A stretch of 64,000 nt of DNA, from the NCBI RefSeq assembly GCF_947503385.1, contig NZ_CANNDO010000001.1, positions 124,001 to 188,000 of the forward strand, given 5' to 3'. Under the pieces are notes generated by a model. That model saw only the letters and a program-made list of their open reading frames with translations. It searched no databases and had not been told where the DNA came from. Positions 16,068-26,762 of the stretch are shown here, in pieces; position 1 is the first letter of the stretch; every line of letters starts with the position of its first letter. The translations under genes were made by a program, and so were the position numbers. This DNA comes from an uncultured Tateyamaria sp. GTDB lineage: Bacteria > Pseudomonadota > Alphaproteobacteria > Rhodobacterales > Rhodobacteraceae.

Positions 16068-17123
16068 ATGACCGATTTGATCACTGAATATCAAACGCTT
16101 GCCGCCGCTGGCACGCTTCAGGCAGACCCGGCACAAGAGGCCGTGCTGCCCGAGTTTGAACGCATCCGTTCGGCCCTCGCGGCGCCGGTCAAACGCGGGC
16201 TGTTCCGAAAGGCCCCCGAAGCGCCCAAGGGCCTTTATCTGTGGGGCGGTGTCGGGCGTGGGAAATCCATGTTGATGGATTTCTTTGTCTCCCATGTCGA
16301 GGTGCCCGTGCGCCGGGTGCATTTCCACGCCTTCATGCAGGAAATCCACGCGGCCATGCACGCCGCGCGCCAGACCGGCGTCGAAGACGCCATTGCACCG
16401 GTCGCCGCGGATGTTGCCGCCTCTGTGCGCTTGCTGGCCTTTGACGAAATGCAAATCAGCGATATCACCGATGCGATGATCGTGGGCAGATTGTTCGAGG
16501 CGCTGTTTGCCGCTGGCGTCGTGGTGGTCACCACATCAAACCGGGTGCCCGATGACCTTTACAAGGACGGTCTGAACCGGCAGCTGTTTCTGCCGTTCAT
16601 CGACCTTTTGAAAGAACGTATGGTGGTGTGGGAACTGGCCTCGCCCACCGACTACCGGCAGGACAGGCTGGCCGGTGCGCCCACCTATTTCACACCACAC
16701 AATGCCGACGCGCGGACACAGATGGACGCCATCTGGGCCGACCTCGCAGGCGGCGCAGACAGCCAGCTTGACCTCACGGTGAACAGCCGCACTGTCACCC
16801 TGCCCCGGTTCCGCAATGGGGTCGGCCGAGCGAGCTTTTTCGACCTGTGCGCCAAGCCGCTGGGCCCTGCCGACTATCTTGCCATCGCGGAGGCCTGCAA
16901 GGTTCTGATGATCGACGACATCCCTTGCCTGAGCCGCAGCAATTTCAACGAGGCCAAGCGCTTTGTCACCCTGATCGACGCGCTGTACGAGGCGCGCGTG
17001 CGGCTGATATGCTCTGCTGCTGCGGTGCCAGAGATGCTGTACCTCGAAGGCGAAGGGACGTTCGAATTTGAACGCACCGCCTCGCGCCTGCGCGAAATGC
17101 AAAGTGAGGGTTGGGGCGCCTAG
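16068..17123 (+). CDS. zapE: cell division protein ZapE (AFG1-type ATPase)
   Basis: AFG1-like AAA+ ATPase that in E. coli modulates the Z ring; mitochondrial relatives act in protein quality control. Walker A is LWGGVGRGKSMLMDFF, Walker B is RLLAFDEMQISD, and TTSNRVPDDLYKDGLNRQLFLPFI is the family's sensor region. The ATG at 16044 would add eight residues; ATG at 16068 begins MTDLITEYQ, the usual family start. At 351 residues it is a normal length. The stop overlaps the end of the convergent membrane-protein gene by 4 bases. Confidence 0.93.
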   Translation: MTDLITEYQTLAAAGTLQADPAQEAVLPEFERIRSALAAPVKRGLFRKAPEAPKGLYLWGGVGRGKSMLMDFFVSHVEVPVRRVHFHAFMQEIHAAMHAARQTGVEDAIAPVAADVAASVRLLAFDEMQISDITDAMIVGRLFEALFAAGVVVVTTSNRVPDDLYKDGLNRQLFLPFIDLLKERMVVWELASPTDYRQDRLAGAPTYFTPHNADARTQMDAIWADLAGGADSQLDLTVNSRTVTLPRFRNGVGRASFFDLCAKPLGPADYLAIAEACKVLMIDDIPCLSRSNFNEAKRFVTLIDALYEARVRLICSAAAVPEMLYLEGEGTFEFERTASRLREMQSEGWGA

Positions 17124-17794
17124 CTGCGTGCGGCGCGCACCATGGCCTGCAACAGGCTGTTCGTGTCCATCCGGCCCGTGGGCAACACCAGCGCATAAGG
17201 CGGCGTGAATTCCCCCCGTGCCGCTGCGGTATTCAGCAGCGCGTCGATATAGGCGTCGGATTTCTGGTTGGACAGCGATGCCACCAGCAGCGCATGAAGC
17301 CGGTCACCCCGCCGCACCGGATAGCCGAAACCGCCCAGCACGTTGCGCGCCAAAAGCGGCAGATCGTCAGGCCCCGCGCCCGTGCTGCCCGCCAATTGCC
17401 GCAGAACATCGCTGGCTTCGCTCGACCTGACGGCCTGACGCAATTCCAGCAGCGACGCATCCGCCCGCGTCACCTCTTGTTCCACGACCAGAACGGGTTG
17501 CGGTTCCGGCGCTGGCGCAATTGCGATTTGCTCTGTCGGCACCACCGGCTCTGGCGGTGTGGCGGCTGCCAAAACCTGTTCCACAGGTGGTGCGGGTTCA
17601 GGCGTCGCCTCGGTCAACCAAGGCGGTGCCGGTTGCGGTCGCGGCTGCATCGCAACAAGCGCAACCGTGACCACGAGAAAGGTCATTATGACCAATAAAA
17701 TTGTGATTTTCGCCGATGACACGGCCGTCCTCGCACCCTTTGCAGGGCGGATAACGGAACCATGCCCGGGCGCTTCGCCATCGCGCCATACCAT
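17120..17794 (-). CDS. hypothetical membrane-anchored protein with Pro-rich linker
   Basis: 224 residues: a charged N terminus, one membrane helix at about residues 29-49 (AKITILLVIMTFLVVTVALVA), a Pro/Glu-rich stretch to about residue 110, then a compact periplasmic-looking domain (LLARNVLGGFGYPVRRGDRLHALLVASLS). The layout is that of a bitopic envelope protein facing the periplasm. No family recognised. Neighbours zapE and folC give no clear hint. Confidence 0.75.
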   Translation of the reverse strand: MVWRDGEAPGHGSVIRPAKGARTAVSSAKITILLVIMTFLVVTVALVAMQPRPQPAPPWLTEATPEPAPPVEQVLAAATPPEPVVPTEQIAIAPAPEPQPVLVVEQEVTRADASLLELRQAVRSSEASDVLRQLAGSTGAGPDDLPLLARNVLGGFGYPVRRGDRLHALLVASLSNQKSDAYIDALLNTAAARGEFTPPYALVLPTGRMDTNSLLQAMVRAARS

Positions 17795-17899
17795 ACTGTT
17801 TCCCCCAAAAAACCCAGGCTAAATGTCTTGCCTATTGGCATAATGCGCTAAATGTAGCCCAGACTGCGCCGTTTGGTCAATATGATGCGGGGCACCATG

Positions 17900-19180
17900 T
17901 CAGCTGTGGTTTCTCAGGATCTGTCCCGCTAGATAAAGTGATCCACAAATCAGTACCCTAGCGTGCGGCGCCTCTGCCAAAACCGCGCGCAGCGCTGCGT
18001 CCACATCCTCTGCCGCGTGCGCGGAAACCCGCGCATCGCGGGCGGCGGCAGCAGTATCAGCCGCGCTGAGTGTGTTCGGCTCACCGGGAATCGGAACCGC
18101 GTAGATCGCCTGCGTCACCGACCCCAGAGGGGCAAAGTAGCCCCGCACGTCCTTGGTGTTGAGCATCCCGCAGATCATGTAGGTGGGCCTGTCCGGCAGG
18201 CGGCGCAACACCGCAGCCAACGCCTGCCCCGCAGCCGGATTGTGCCCGCCGTCCAGCCACAATTCCGCACCGCTGGCGGTCGCAATGTCGACAAGCGGCC
18301 CGGCCTTGAGCCGCTGCATCCGGGCGGGCCAATGGACCTGTGTCACAGCAGCCGTGCAGGCCGCCTCGTCACAGCCCAGATGGCGCAGCGCCGCCAGCGC
18401 CGCTCCGGCATTCTGGATCTGGTGATCGCCGGGCAGCACCGGGCGCGGCAGGTCGAGCAGACCGTGATCGTCCTGGTACACCATCCCGTCCCGTTCCGGC
18501 CCTGCGTGCCAGTGCTGACCATAGGCCAGCAGCGGCGCGCCAAGCGCCGTGGCCCGCGCTTCGATCACATCCATGCCCGCGTCGTCCTGCGGTCCGACGA
18601 CACAAGGCACCAACCGTTTGATGATCCCCGCCTTTTCGCCCGCAATCGCGGCCAGCGTGTCACCCAGAAACGCCTCGTGATCCATGGACACCGGGGTGAT
18701 GATGGTAAGCGCAGGACGGTCGATCACATTGGTCGCATCAAGCCGCCCGCCCAGCCCAACTTCAAGCAGCGTGTAATCCGCCGGGGTCCGCGCAAACGCC
18801 AACAGCGCGGCACAGGTCGTGATCTCGAAATAGGTGATGTCCGCGCCGTCATTCGCGGCATAGCATTCGTCCAGAAGTGCCGTCAGCGCGTCCTCGGAAA
18901 TCAGGTCTCCGGCTAGCCTGATACGCTCGTGAAACCGTGCCAGATGGGGCGAGGTATAGGCGTGAACGCGGTGCCCCGCCGCCTCAAGGCCCGCGCGTAT
19001 CATCGCCTGCGTCGACCCTTTGCCATTGGTGCCTGCGATATGGATCACGGGCGGCAGGTCATTCTGCGGGTTGCCCAGACGGTCCAGCAAGCGCCAGACA
19101 CGGTCCAGCGTCAGGTCTATCACTTTGGGGTGCAGGGCCATCATCCGGGCAAGGATGACGTCCGAACCGGCTTCGCTCAT
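17900..19180 (-). CDS. folC: bifunctional folylpolyglutamate synthase / dihydrofolate synthase
   Basis: Adds glutamate to dihydropteroate and to reduced folates in the cytoplasm. Mur-ligase fold: P-loop [17 protein letters not shown] near residue 45, [30 protein letters not shown], and the C-terminal Mur domain with [17 protein letters not shown]. At 426 residues it is of typical length. The start ATG at 19180 overlaps the accD stop by 4 bases, giving the accD-folC pair common in alphaproteobacteria and implying translational coupling. Confidence 0.95.
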   Translation of the reverse strand: MSEAGSDVILARMMALHPKVIDLTLDRVWRLLDRLGNPQNDLPPVIHIAGTNGKGSTQAMIRAGLEAAGHRVHAYTSPHLARFHERIRLAGDLISEDALTALLDECYAANDGADITYFEITTCAALLAFARTPADYTLLEVGLGGRLDATNVIDRPALTIITPVSMDHEAFLGDTLAAIAGEKAGIIKRLVPCVVGPQDDAGMDVIEARATALGAPLLAYGQHWHAGPERDGMVYQDDHGLLDLPRPVLPGDHQIQNAGAALAALRHLGCDEAACTAAVTQVHWPARMQRLKAGPLVDIATASGAELWLDGGHNPAAGQALAAVLRRLPDRPTYMICGMLNTKDVRGYFAPLGSVTQAIYAVPIPGEPNTLSAADTAAAARDARVSAHAAEDVDAALRAVLAEAPHARVLICGSLYLAGQILRNHS

Positions 19181-20112
19181 GCGGGTGGTGTGCCTTGATC
19201 GTCGGGTGCCGGGGCCGGTTCAGCTTCGGCTTCGGGCGCGGGCAGATCGCCTTTGACGGCAGGTGGCAGGCCCATCAGCATCCGGGTGATGGTGATCAAC
19301 TCGTCCCGCATTTCCGTACGCGATGTCACCCGGTCCAGCATTCCGTGATCCAGAAGGTATTCGGCCCGCTGGAACCCTTCGGGCAACTTTTCGCGGATCG
19401 TCTGTTCGATCACCCGCGGCCCTGCAAAGCAGATCAGCGCATTGGGTTCCGCGATATGCACATCGCCCAGCATGGCATAGCTGGCCGTGACACCGCCCGT
19501 GGTCGGATGGGTCAGCACAACGATATAGGGCAGCCCCGCCTCCTTGAGCATCTGCACCGCGACGGTCGTGCGCGGCATCTGCATCAGGCTCAGAATGCCT
19601 TCCTGCATCCGCGCGCCACCGGCGGCTGAAAACAGGATCAGCGGGCGGCGCAGTTTCACCGCCTCTTCGGCGGCGGCAATGATTGCGTTGCCCACATACA
19701 TCCCCATGGACCCGGCCATGAACGAAAAATCCTGCGCCGCCGCAACAATGGGCGTGCGCCCGATTTCGCCTGCGGCGACCAGCATCGCCTCATCTTCTCC
19801 GGTCGCCTTTTGGGCGGCTTTCATCCGGTCGGGATAGCGTTTCTGATCGCGGAACTGCAACGGGTCGGCCACGGGTGCGGGCACGTCAACCTCGGTGAAT
19901 ATGCCGCCATCGAACAGGGCCTGAAACCGGTCGCGTGGGGTGATCCCCATGTGGTGATTGCAATTGGTGCAGACGTTCAGATTGTCGGAAAGCTCGCGGT
20001 GAAACAGCATGGTGCCGCACTCATCGCATTTGGTCCACAGATTGTCCGGGGTCTCTCGCCGCGAAAAGATCGAATTGATCCGGGGCCGGACATAGTTGGT
20101 GATCCAGTTCAT
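19177..20112 (-). CDS. accD: acetyl-CoA carboxylase carboxyltransferase subunit beta
   Basis: Beta subunit of the carboxyltransferase that makes malonyl-CoA for fatty-acid synthesis. The N-terminal zinc ribbon has the four cysteines in CDECG and CTNCN; the crotonase-like core includes [12 protein letters not shown] (oxyanion turn), [19 protein letters not shown] and [30 protein letters not shown]. The last 40 residues are an acidic, Pro/Ala-rich tail typical of alphaproteobacterial AccD. The gene drives folC, which overlaps it by 4 bases. Confidence 0.96.
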   Translation of the reverse strand: MNWITNYVRPRINSIFSRRETPDNLWTKCDECGTMLFHRELSDNLNVCTNCNHHMGITPRDRFQALFDGGIFTEVDVPAPVADPLQFRDQKRYPDRMKAAQKATGEDEAMLVAAGEIGRTPIVAAAQDFSFMAGSMGMYVGNAIIAAAEEAVKLRRPLILFSAAGGARMQEGILSLMQMPRTTVAVQMLKEAGLPYIVVLTHPTTGGVTASYAMLGDVHIAEPNALICFAGPRVIEQTIREKLPEGFQRAEYLLDHGMLDRVTSRTEMRDELITITRMLMGLPPAVKGDLPAPEAEAEPAPAPDDQGTPPA

Positions 20113-20169
20113 ATGCTCATCCGCTTAACGTCGCTTGGCCCAGATAATCGGGGTGGCGCACAATTGCAA

Positions 20170-21075
20170 TCAGCGCCGGATGGCCAGCCGTGCCGCCAGC
20201 CACGCCACCAGCATCCAACCAAGGTCCACTGGCAGCCATGCCGCCATCTGCGCCTCGTCCCCCATACCAAACGGCAAAAGGTAAAGCGCAAGGCCCGACA
20301 TGTCGTCCGGCGGACTGGTCAGCAGGATGGCCTGCACGTTGTTAGAGAAATGGACCGCAATCGCCGGGCCCAAGGTGCCTGCGCGCGCCGTCAGGTCAGC
20401 CGTGACAAGGCCAAAGACCCCGGCGAACAGGGCGATGGTGAACGCGTTGGAACCGGCGCTTTCCGGGACGTAGTGCAGCGCGCCAAAGATGGCTGACGGG
20501 ATGAACATCCACACAAATGGCGACGAAAACCGTGCTGCAAACTGTTGCTGGAGATAGCCGCGAAACAGGACTTCCTCGGCACTGACCTGAATCAGAACGG
20601 CGACCAACCCAAAGGGCAGCAACACCAGCCACCGGCCCAGCGCCATATTGCGTTCAAGCGGACCACCAATGTCATAGGGCGGCAGCACCCATAGTGCCGC
20701 GACCACCAGAGCCAGCACCACGGACACCGCCACGAACTGCCGCAGCGCAGGCCCCGGCGCGCCAATCAACGTCATCGGTCTGCGGCGGTGCAGCACCACG
20801 CAGACCATCGCGGCAGCCACACCCAGCAACCCCAGTTGCAACAGGAAAAACAGCACCGCCCCGGCGGTCAGGCCAAGCGGTCCGTCTGACTGGATTTCAC
20901 GGGCAAGCTCCGGCCCCATCAGGTTTATCGCGGTGCCGAACACCATCTGGCTGAGCATCAGGAAAAACGCCGCCACCAACACGATGCCAAAGGGGATGCG
21001 CCACGCCTGTGCCTTGGCCCGCGCCGGGGCGACAAAGGTCGCGTGCGCCGTGTAATCCAGCCGCCAGATGCTCAT
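20170..21075 (-). CDS. CPBP family intramembrane glutamic endopeptidase
   Basis: Multi-pass membrane protease of the CAAX/bacteriocin-processing (Abi) family, 301 residues with about eight hydrophobic helices. The catalytic motifs are AEEVLFRGYLQQ (Glu-Glu-x-x-x-Arg) and IFGALHYVPES (His), followed by VHFSNNVQA in the last helices, all intact. Its start overlaps the stop of the large ABC-like gene upstream on the same strand, so the two are probably cotranscribed. Target protein unknown. Confidence 0.9.
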   Translation of the reverse strand: MSIWRLDYTAHATFVAPARAKAQAWRIPFGIVLVAAFFLMLSQMVFGTAINLMGPELAREIQSDGPLGLTAGAVLFFLLQLGLLGVAAAMVCVVLHRRRPMTLIGAPGPALRQFVAVSVVLALVVAALWVLPPYDIGGPLERNMALGRWLVLLPFGLVAVLIQVSAEEVLFRGYLQQQFAARFSSPFVWMFIPSAIFGALHYVPESAGSNAFTIALFAGVFGLVTADLTARAGTLGPAIAVHFSNNVQAILLTSPPDDMSGLALYLLPFGMGDEAQMAAWLPVDLGWMLVAWLAARLAIRR

Positions 21076-24000
21076 CGGTCGATCGGCTCAGGCACGTGGT
21101 CCTGCTCGTCCTGCGGGATTTCGACATTGGCCTGCCGCAGCAACTCGGCAACACCGGTCAGGTGGCTCGATACGGTCTGCAACATGCTCAGCAAGACGCT
21201 GGTGTCGTTCTCAAGGACGGCCTTGAACTCAACCGCGCCGATGCGCAGAAACGTCACTTCGGTCTGCGCGGTCAGGTGCAGGTTACGCGGATCGTCAAGG
21301 ATGATGGCCAGATCGCCAATCAGGCGTCCGGGTTCGACCGTCGTCACCACACGTTCTTTGCAATCGGGCGTGTCAAAGGACAGCTCCGCCGTGCCCGACA
21401 CACACAGATAAGCCGCGTCGGGCTTGTCCCCCATGGAAAAGACGCGCTGCCCCGGATCAGCCCGATACCACTGCGCGGCAAAGGCCAGCAGCCGCTGGTT
21501 GCGCATGTTCAAACCGCCAAACAGGTCGGTGCGCGCGATGGCACGCAGCTTGCGGTTCAGATCGTCCGATTCCGCGTCGTCGTCGTGGACCTGCACACCG
21601 TCGATCCGCCCATCCACGATCTCGACAAACAGGTCATATGCATCCGGGTCGTTAAAGCTTTCTTCGAGGAAAATCAGCGTACTGTCGGGCAGCAGGTCGT
21701 GCAGCGCACCGCGCGTCCGCTCGCGCAGTTCGGCGCCGTGGCTGGCCAGCGCACGGTCCAGCACCATAATGTCGGGCCGCTTGATCCCCGCGCGCGAGAA
21801 CGCCGCGCGTTCATGGAAAATCGTTGGCAGGTTGGTGCCGCCGATCCCCGTTGGCAGGTCAAAGATCGTCTCGGCCACAAGGCGGCGCAGGTCCTTGCGC
21901 TTGAGCAGGTCGGCCACAAGGTCTTCAATCACTTCGGATTTGGCCCCCGCCACCATGGAAATCCGGCCATACAGCGCGTTTTCGAGGATCGTCAGCCGCG
22001 GCAAGTAATTGTCAGGCGTGATCGGCACGAACATCTCTTCGACCGCGGCCCGCATGATGACGCCATTGGTCTGCCGGATTTTGACGATCTCGGCCTTGAA
22101 ACTGTCGGGGAAGGCCGGGCCAATCTGTTCGGCGGTAAAGGCAAAGGGCACCGTCAGCAGCAGCGCAAATTCTTCGTCCGATAGGGCCACGTCGCCCTTT
22201 TCCCGCCGCCTTGCCGCGATGTCGACCAACTGTTCATACAGCTCTTCGTCGATGTTGAGCGCGGTAAACAGCGGGTGGCTGGTGCCGTCTGTGCCAAAGG
22301 TCTGGTGCAGCGTCTCGATCAACGTCTGAGAGATCGCGATGCCCTGTTCAGCGATGCCGTGCTCAAAGAGCAGGCTGAGAAAACCCGCCTGCGTGGCCAG
22401 CCCCTGCTGGCTGATGTCGATGCGCGGCGCGGCAAACAGGAGGTTGCCGCCCAGCGGAACGGCCGGGTTGAATTCATCGGGGTCGAACCGATGCACGAGG
22501 TCGGCAACACCGTTCTCGTCCAGCAGCGTCGCAACCTCCGGGCGCAGTTCCACGATGGCCTGCGCGAGGTTTGGGTATCTGGTGACGTCAATGCGGCTGT
22601 TAAGCATCCGGCGGAACATGAATTCGTCAATGCCCATGGCCTGTACCAGTTCAAACCACCATTTGCGCACCTCGTCCTCGGACCCAAGGCCCGCCAGCGT
22701 GGGGTCGATCCAATCGGCGTCCACGCGGTCCGGGCTGTTGCCCGACCGGGCCGCCTCGGTGCCAAAGCGGTCGCGTCCCGCCTTGTCCCACGGCACCGTT
22801 TTCGGGTTTGTCATCAACGGCATCATCAGGTTGCTGCCCAGCGTTCCGTCAAACAGATACGGGCGCGACTGCGCGTACCCGATGCGCGCCGACACCACGG
22901 CCTGATGCAGTTTGGTCAGGTCATGGCCCGCAACGGTGATGTGGCCGCGGGTGGGCAACACCTCGCGCGTCAAAAGCTCGGCCAAGGCGGTGCGCTCGGT
23001 CTGGTTCTTGACCTGTATCGCGACCCGGCTGCCTGCCGGTATCTCAAGCGAGATGCCTTCGAGCACCGGCGTGTTGTCCGCGTTGCGCACTGTCACATTG
23101 TCCAGCACGATATCGCCCAGCAGATGCGGCACGACGTCGGGCTGCCCTTCGAACAGCGCCTCGTCGATCATGTCGCGGGGGGCGAACCGTTCGGTCACGA
23201 TCTCCCAGCGCAACGCCATGTCCTGCGTCTGGTTGTAGTAGGTCAGCAGCTCTTTCCACGGGCTGGACAGGTCTTTGTACGCCGCCAGCGCAGCCACCAG
23301 CGCGCCCACGGTGATATCGCCGCGAATGGCCAGCACCCCGCCCACTGAATAAAAGAAAAACGGCGTCAGCTGCGTGATGAAGTTGTTGAGGAACTTCATA
23401 AAGAATTTTTGCTGATAGATTTTGAACCGCAGTTCAAAGATATGGCTCAGCCGGTCGGTGAACTGTGCCAGCCGGTAGCGCAGGCCGCCATTTGTACGCA
23501 GGTCGGAAATGCCCGCCGCGCTTTCGCCGATCTCGGCAGAAAAGGCGCGCACCTGTTTGATCCGGTCCTTGTTCAGCAGGTTGATGCGCCGTTGCAGGAT
23601 CGGGATGATCCACGCCTGAAGCGGGATCAGCGCAATGCCCGCCAGCCCAAACCACACCGATTGCAGAAACAGGAACACAACGATGATCAGCATCTGGCCC
23701 GCCTGAAACACCGGCTGCGCCACCATATCGCCCATCAAGCCGCCCATCGGCTCGGCCTCGGAGGTGACCATGCTCACCAACTCGCCCTGGCTGGTCGAGC
23801 GGAAATAGTTGCGCGGAAAGCGCAACATGCGGCTGATCAACTGGAACCGAAACCGGCGCAGCAGGCGCTCTGCGGTGACGCCTTTCATGGTGTTCAGCCG
23901 CATTTTCAGCAGCCCGTGCGCCAGCACCGCACCCAGATAGCCAAAGCACAGCGCCAGCAGGAATTGCACCTGGCTCAGCTGAAAACCCCAGACATTTATG

Positions 24001-24155
24001 ATGTCATTTGACGCGCCAATGGCGTCGTTGATGATCCGCTTGGGCAGTTCGAGCGTCGCGTAAAGGAAGGGGAACGTGACGATGGTCAGGGCAAGCAGCA
24101 TCAGCTGATCGCGTTTCGAATGCTTCCAGATGAAAGCGAATAGGCTGGAATCCAT
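21072..24155 (-). CDS. ABC-exporter-like protein with degenerate ATPase and C-terminal cyclic-nucleotide-binding-like domain
   Basis: 1027 residues. About 15-300 form a six-helix ABC exporter transmembrane domain (type I fold, with FRSTSQGELVSMVTSEAE in the first coupling-helix region). An NBD-like region starts near 345, but the Walker A position reads IQVKNQTERTAL, with no GxxGxGK(S/T). A block of about 290 residues interrupts the domain. The signature LSGGQ is absent and Walker B is IMVLDRAL, without the catalytic Glu. From about 885 a Crp-like cyclic-nucleotide-binding fold follows (YLCVSGTAELSF, GRLIGDLAIIL). ATP-driven transport is therefore unlikely; a regulatory or scaffolding membrane protein fits better. 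The family seems conserved in alphaproteobacteria, from memory. Coupled to the CPBP gene by overlap. Confidence 0.85.
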   Translation of the reverse strand: MDSSLFAFIWKHSKRDQLMLLALTIVTFPFLYATLELPKRIINDAIGASNDIINVWGFQLSQVQFLLALCFGYLGAVLAHGLLKMRLNTMKGVTAERLLRRFRFQLISRMLRFPRNYFRSTSQGELVSMVTSEAEPMGGLMGDMVAQPVFQAGQMLIIVVFLFLQSVWFGLAGIALIPLQAWIIPILQRRINLLNKDRIKQVRAFSAEIGESAAGISDLRTNGGLRYRLAQFTDRLSHIFELRFKIYQQKFFMKFLNNFITQLTPFFFYSVGGVLAIRGDITVGALVAALAAYKDLSSPWKELLTYYNQTQDMALRWEIVTERFAPRDMIDEALFEGQPDVVPHLLGDIVLDNVTVRNADNTPVLEGISLEIPAGSRVAIQVKNQTERTALAELLTREVLPTRGHITVAGHDLTKLHQAVVSARIGYAQSRPYLFDGTLGSNLMMPLMTNPKTVPWDKAGRDRFGTEAARSGNSPDRVDADWIDPTLAGLGSEDEVRKWWFELVQAMGIDEFMFRRMLNSRIDVTRYPNLAQAIVELRPEVATLLDENGVADLVHRFDPDEFNPAVPLGGNLLFAAPRIDISQQGLATQAGFLSLLFEHGIAEQGIAISQTLIETLHQTFGTDGTSHPLFTALNIDEELYEQLVDIAARRREKGDVALSDEEFALLLTVPFAFTAEQIGPAFPDSFKAEIVKIRQTNGVIMRAAVEEMFVPITPDNYLPRLTILENALYGRISMVAGAKSEVIEDLVADLLKRKDLRRLVAETIFDLPTGIGGTNLPTIFHERAAFSRAGIKRPDIMVLDRALASHGAELRERTRGALHDLLPDSTLIFLEESFNDPDAYDLFVEIVDGRIDGVQVHDDDAESDDLNRKLRAIARTDLFGGLNMRNQRLLAFAAQWYRADPGQRVFSMGDKPDAAYLCVSGTAELSFDTPDCKERVVTTVEPGRLIGDLAIILDDPRNLHLTAQTEVTFLRIGAVEFKAVLENDTSVLLSMLQTVSSHLTGVAELLRQANVEIPQDEQDHVPEPIDR

Positions 24156-24325
24156 GGTGCGTCCCGCTTGGGGCAGCGTTACAAAAATGGGCTGGGGCGA
24201 TGCCCCTGTGCTGCGCCGTTTGGCAAACCTAGGACCGCGCTGAGTGCATTACAACCGGCAGCGCGCTTGCAGGGGGCCGGACCAAAAGCTATTGCGGTGC
24301 CAACACGATCCAGGGAGTGACCCAG

Positions 24326-26089
24326 ATGCTCAAAGGCAAGTTCGACAAATCCAAACTGCCCAGCCGCCATGTAACCGAAGGCCCCGAGCGCGCGCCGCAC
24401 CGGTCCTACTACTACGCGATGGGCATGACCGAAGAGGAAATCCACCAGCCTCTGATCGGTGTCGCCACCTGCTGGAACGAGGCCGCACCCTGCAACATCG
24501 CGCTGAACCGGCAGGCCCAAGCGGTAAAGATGGGCGTAAAGGCTGCCTATGGCACGCCGCGCGAATTCACCACGATCACAGTGACCGACGGCATCGCCAT
24601 GGGTCACGAGGGGATGCGGTCATCGCTCGCCTCCCGCGAGGCGATTGCCGACACGGTCGAATTGACCATGCGCGGTCATTGCTATGACGCGCTTGTGGGC
24701 CTTGCGGGGTGCGATAAATCCCTGCCGGGCATGATGATGGCGATGATCCGTCTGAACGTGCCGTCCGTGTTTCTTTATGGCGGGTCGATCCTGCCGGGCA
24801 AGGCACCCAACAATCCGGTTGTGCCCGCAGATTTCGCCAATCGCGATCTGACCGTACAGGATATGTTCGAGGCCGTGGGACGTCATCAGGGCGGCACCAT
24901 CTCGACCGAAGCGCTTGAGGTGCTGGAACGTGTCGCCTGCCCGTCGGCAGGGGCCTGTGGCGGTCAGTTCACCGCCAATACCATGGCTTGTGTGTCCGAG
25001 GCGATCGGCCTTGCGCTGCCCAATTCGTCCGGTGCGCCCGCACCCTACGAAAGCCGCGATCAATATGCCGAAGCGTCCGGGTCCGCCGTGATGAACCTGA
25101 TCGAGAAAAACATCCGTGCCCGTGACGTCTGCACCCGGCAGGCGTTCGAGAACGCCGCGCGCGTTGTGGCCTGCACCGGCGGTTCGACCAACGCGGGCCT
25201 GCACCTGCCCGCCATGGCGCACGAGGCGGGCATCGACTTTTTCCTTGAGGATGTGTGCGAAATTTTCCGCGACACGCCCTATTTTGTCGATCTGAAACCG
25301 GGCGGCCAATATGTGGCCAAGGACCTCTACGAGGTGGGCGGCATCTATGTGGTGATGAAGGAACTGCGCAAGGCAGGCCTCATCCACGAGGACTGCCTGA
25401 CCGCGACCGGCTATTCCATCGGCGAAGAACTGGACAAGATCGACCTCGAAGCGGACGGCAAGGTGATCTACCCCGTCTCCGACCCGATCACCAAGACGGG
25501 CGGCGTTGTCGGCCTCAAGGGCAACCTCGCCCCCGAAGGCGCCATCGTAAAGGTGGCGGGCATGGAAGCGCAGCACCAGCGCTTTGTCGGGCCTGCGCGC
25601 GTGTTCGAATGTGAACAGGACGCGTTCGAGGCGGTGCAGAACCGCGCCTATGAAGAAGGCGAAGTGATCGTGATCCGCAACGAAGGCCCCGCAGGTGGCC
25701 CCGGTATGCGCGAGATGCTGGCCACCACGGCAGCCCTGTCGGGCCAAGGCATGGGCAAGAAGGTGGCGCTGATCACCGATGGCCGCTTTTCCGGGGCGAC
25801 GCGCGGGTTCTGTGTCGGTCACGTCGGCCCCGAGGCCTACAAGGGCGGCCCGATTGCCCTGCTCAAGGACGGCGACATCATCACGCTCGATGCGATCAAG
25901 GGCGAACTGAGCGTGGATCTGAGTGACGAGGAACTGACCGCGCGCAAAGACGCGTGGGCCGGACCGCGCCAAACCATCTACGAAAGCGGCGCGCTGTGGA
26001 AATACGCGCAGCTTGTCGGCGACACCTACAAGGGTGCCGTAACCCATCCGGGCGCCAAGGCCGAGCGGCATGAATACATGGACCTCTAG
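24326..26089 (+). CDS. ilvD: dihydroxy-acid dehydratase
   Basis: Fe-S dehydratase that makes 2-oxo acids for valine, isoleucine and CoA synthesis. Cluster and active-site cysteines are in [11 protein letters not shown] and [16 protein letters not shown]; the C-terminal signature is [22 protein letters not shown]. 587 residues, normal for the longer IlvD type. GGGAG lies 8 bases before ATG 24326; an in-frame GTG at 24317 overlaps that site. Divergent from the ABC-like gene. Its last codons overlap the start of a lipoprotein gene. Confidence 0.95.
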   Translation: MLKGKFDKSKLPSRHVTEGPERAPHRSYYYAMGMTEEEIHQPLIGVATCWNEAAPCNIALNRQAQAVKMGVKAAYGTPREFTTITVTDGIAMGHEGMRSSLASREAIADTVELTMRGHCYDALVGLAGCDKSLPGMMMAMIRLNVPSVFLYGGSILPGKAPNNPVVPADFANRDLTVQDMFEAVGRHQGGTISTEALEVLERVACPSAGACGGQFTANTMACVSEAIGLALPNSSGAPAPYESRDQYAEASGSAVMNLIEKNIRARDVCTRQAFENAARVVACTGGSTNAGLHLPAMAHEAGIDFFLEDVCEIFRDTPYFVDLKPGGQYVAKDLYEVGGIYVVMKELRKAGLIHEDCLTATGYSIGEELDKIDLEADGKVIYPVSDPITKTGGVVGLKGNLAPEGAIVKVAGMEAQHQRFVGPARVFECEQDAFEAVQNRAYEEGEVIVIRNEGPAGGPGMREMLATTAALSGQGMGKKVALITDGRFSGATRGFCVGHVGPEAYKGGPIALLKDGDIITLDAIKGELSVDLSDEELTARKDAWAGPRQTIYESGALWKYAQLVGDTYKGAVTHPGAKAERHEYMDL

Positions 26090-26672
26090 GGTCTGTGCCG
26101 CGGTTCTGACCTGCCTCACCCTCGCGGGCTGCGAGGGCGGGTTCGGGCTGCCCGGTACAGGTGACGATGACGGGCTGCGCAGCGCGACGCTTGGCCTTGG
26201 GGCGGTGACATTGGTCGCGCCAAACGGCTTCTGCATCGACAAACGCAGCCTGCGCGCCCGCTTTGCGCTGATGGCGCGCTGCGACACGCTGGGAGTGCGG
26301 GCGGACGGTGACGTACCGCTGGCACTGATCACCGCGACCACGGTGCCCGGCGACACCGCCCGCCCCATCACGCCCGAGGATCTGGGCACACGCGCGGAAA
26401 CCGTCCTGGACCGGGCAGATCGTGACGGGCTGACGATGGTACAGGTGCGCGGCACCCCACCCAGTCCCGAATTGCGCGAAATCTACTGGCGCGCGGCAGG
26501 GCGCGTTGGCAACCAGATTGTCGGGCTGGCCATCTATGAGGCGCAGGACAGCGCGCCCTTGGGGGCCCGCGCCCCGCGGCTTTTGGAACAGACCATGCAG
26601 CTTTCGCAGGCGCAGACTGTTGCCTCTGTTGTCGCGGCTGCGGACAATTCTGCAACGCCGCCCAACAATTAG
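26070..26672 (+). CDS. putative lipoprotein, function unknown
   Basis: 200 residues with a lipoprotein signal: positively charged start, hydrophobic core and lipobox LTLAGC, cleaved before Cys21. The mature part ([35 protein letters not shown]) resembles a rhodobacterial periplasmic family of unknown role and has a cysteine pair that could form a disulfide. The start lies 20 bases inside the ilvD end, so it is cotranscribed with ilvD, though a functional link is not evident. Confidence 0.8.
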   Translation: MNTWTSRVCAAVLTCLTLAGCEGGFGLPGTGDDDGLRSATLGLGAVTLVAPNGFCIDKRSLRARFALMARCDTLGVRADGDVPLALITATTVPGDTARPITPEDLGTRAETVLDRADRDGLTMVQVRGTPPSPELREIYWRAAGRVGNQIVGLAIYEAQDSAPLGARAPRLLEQTMQLSQAQTVASVVAAADNSATPPNN

Positions 26673-26762
26673 CCGCAGTGCAGGCTTTTGCACGGTTTAT
26701 TCACGGGAAACCTTTGGCATAGATAAAGGGCCGAAGGACAACCCACGGGCCGCAAAGAGCAC

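Noticed and set aside
24620-26455. Open frame of 611 codons antisense to ilvD and the lipoprotein gene
   Set aside because: The plus strand holds intact IlvD with its cysteine motifs; the antisense product is low in hydrophobic order and unrelated to anything.
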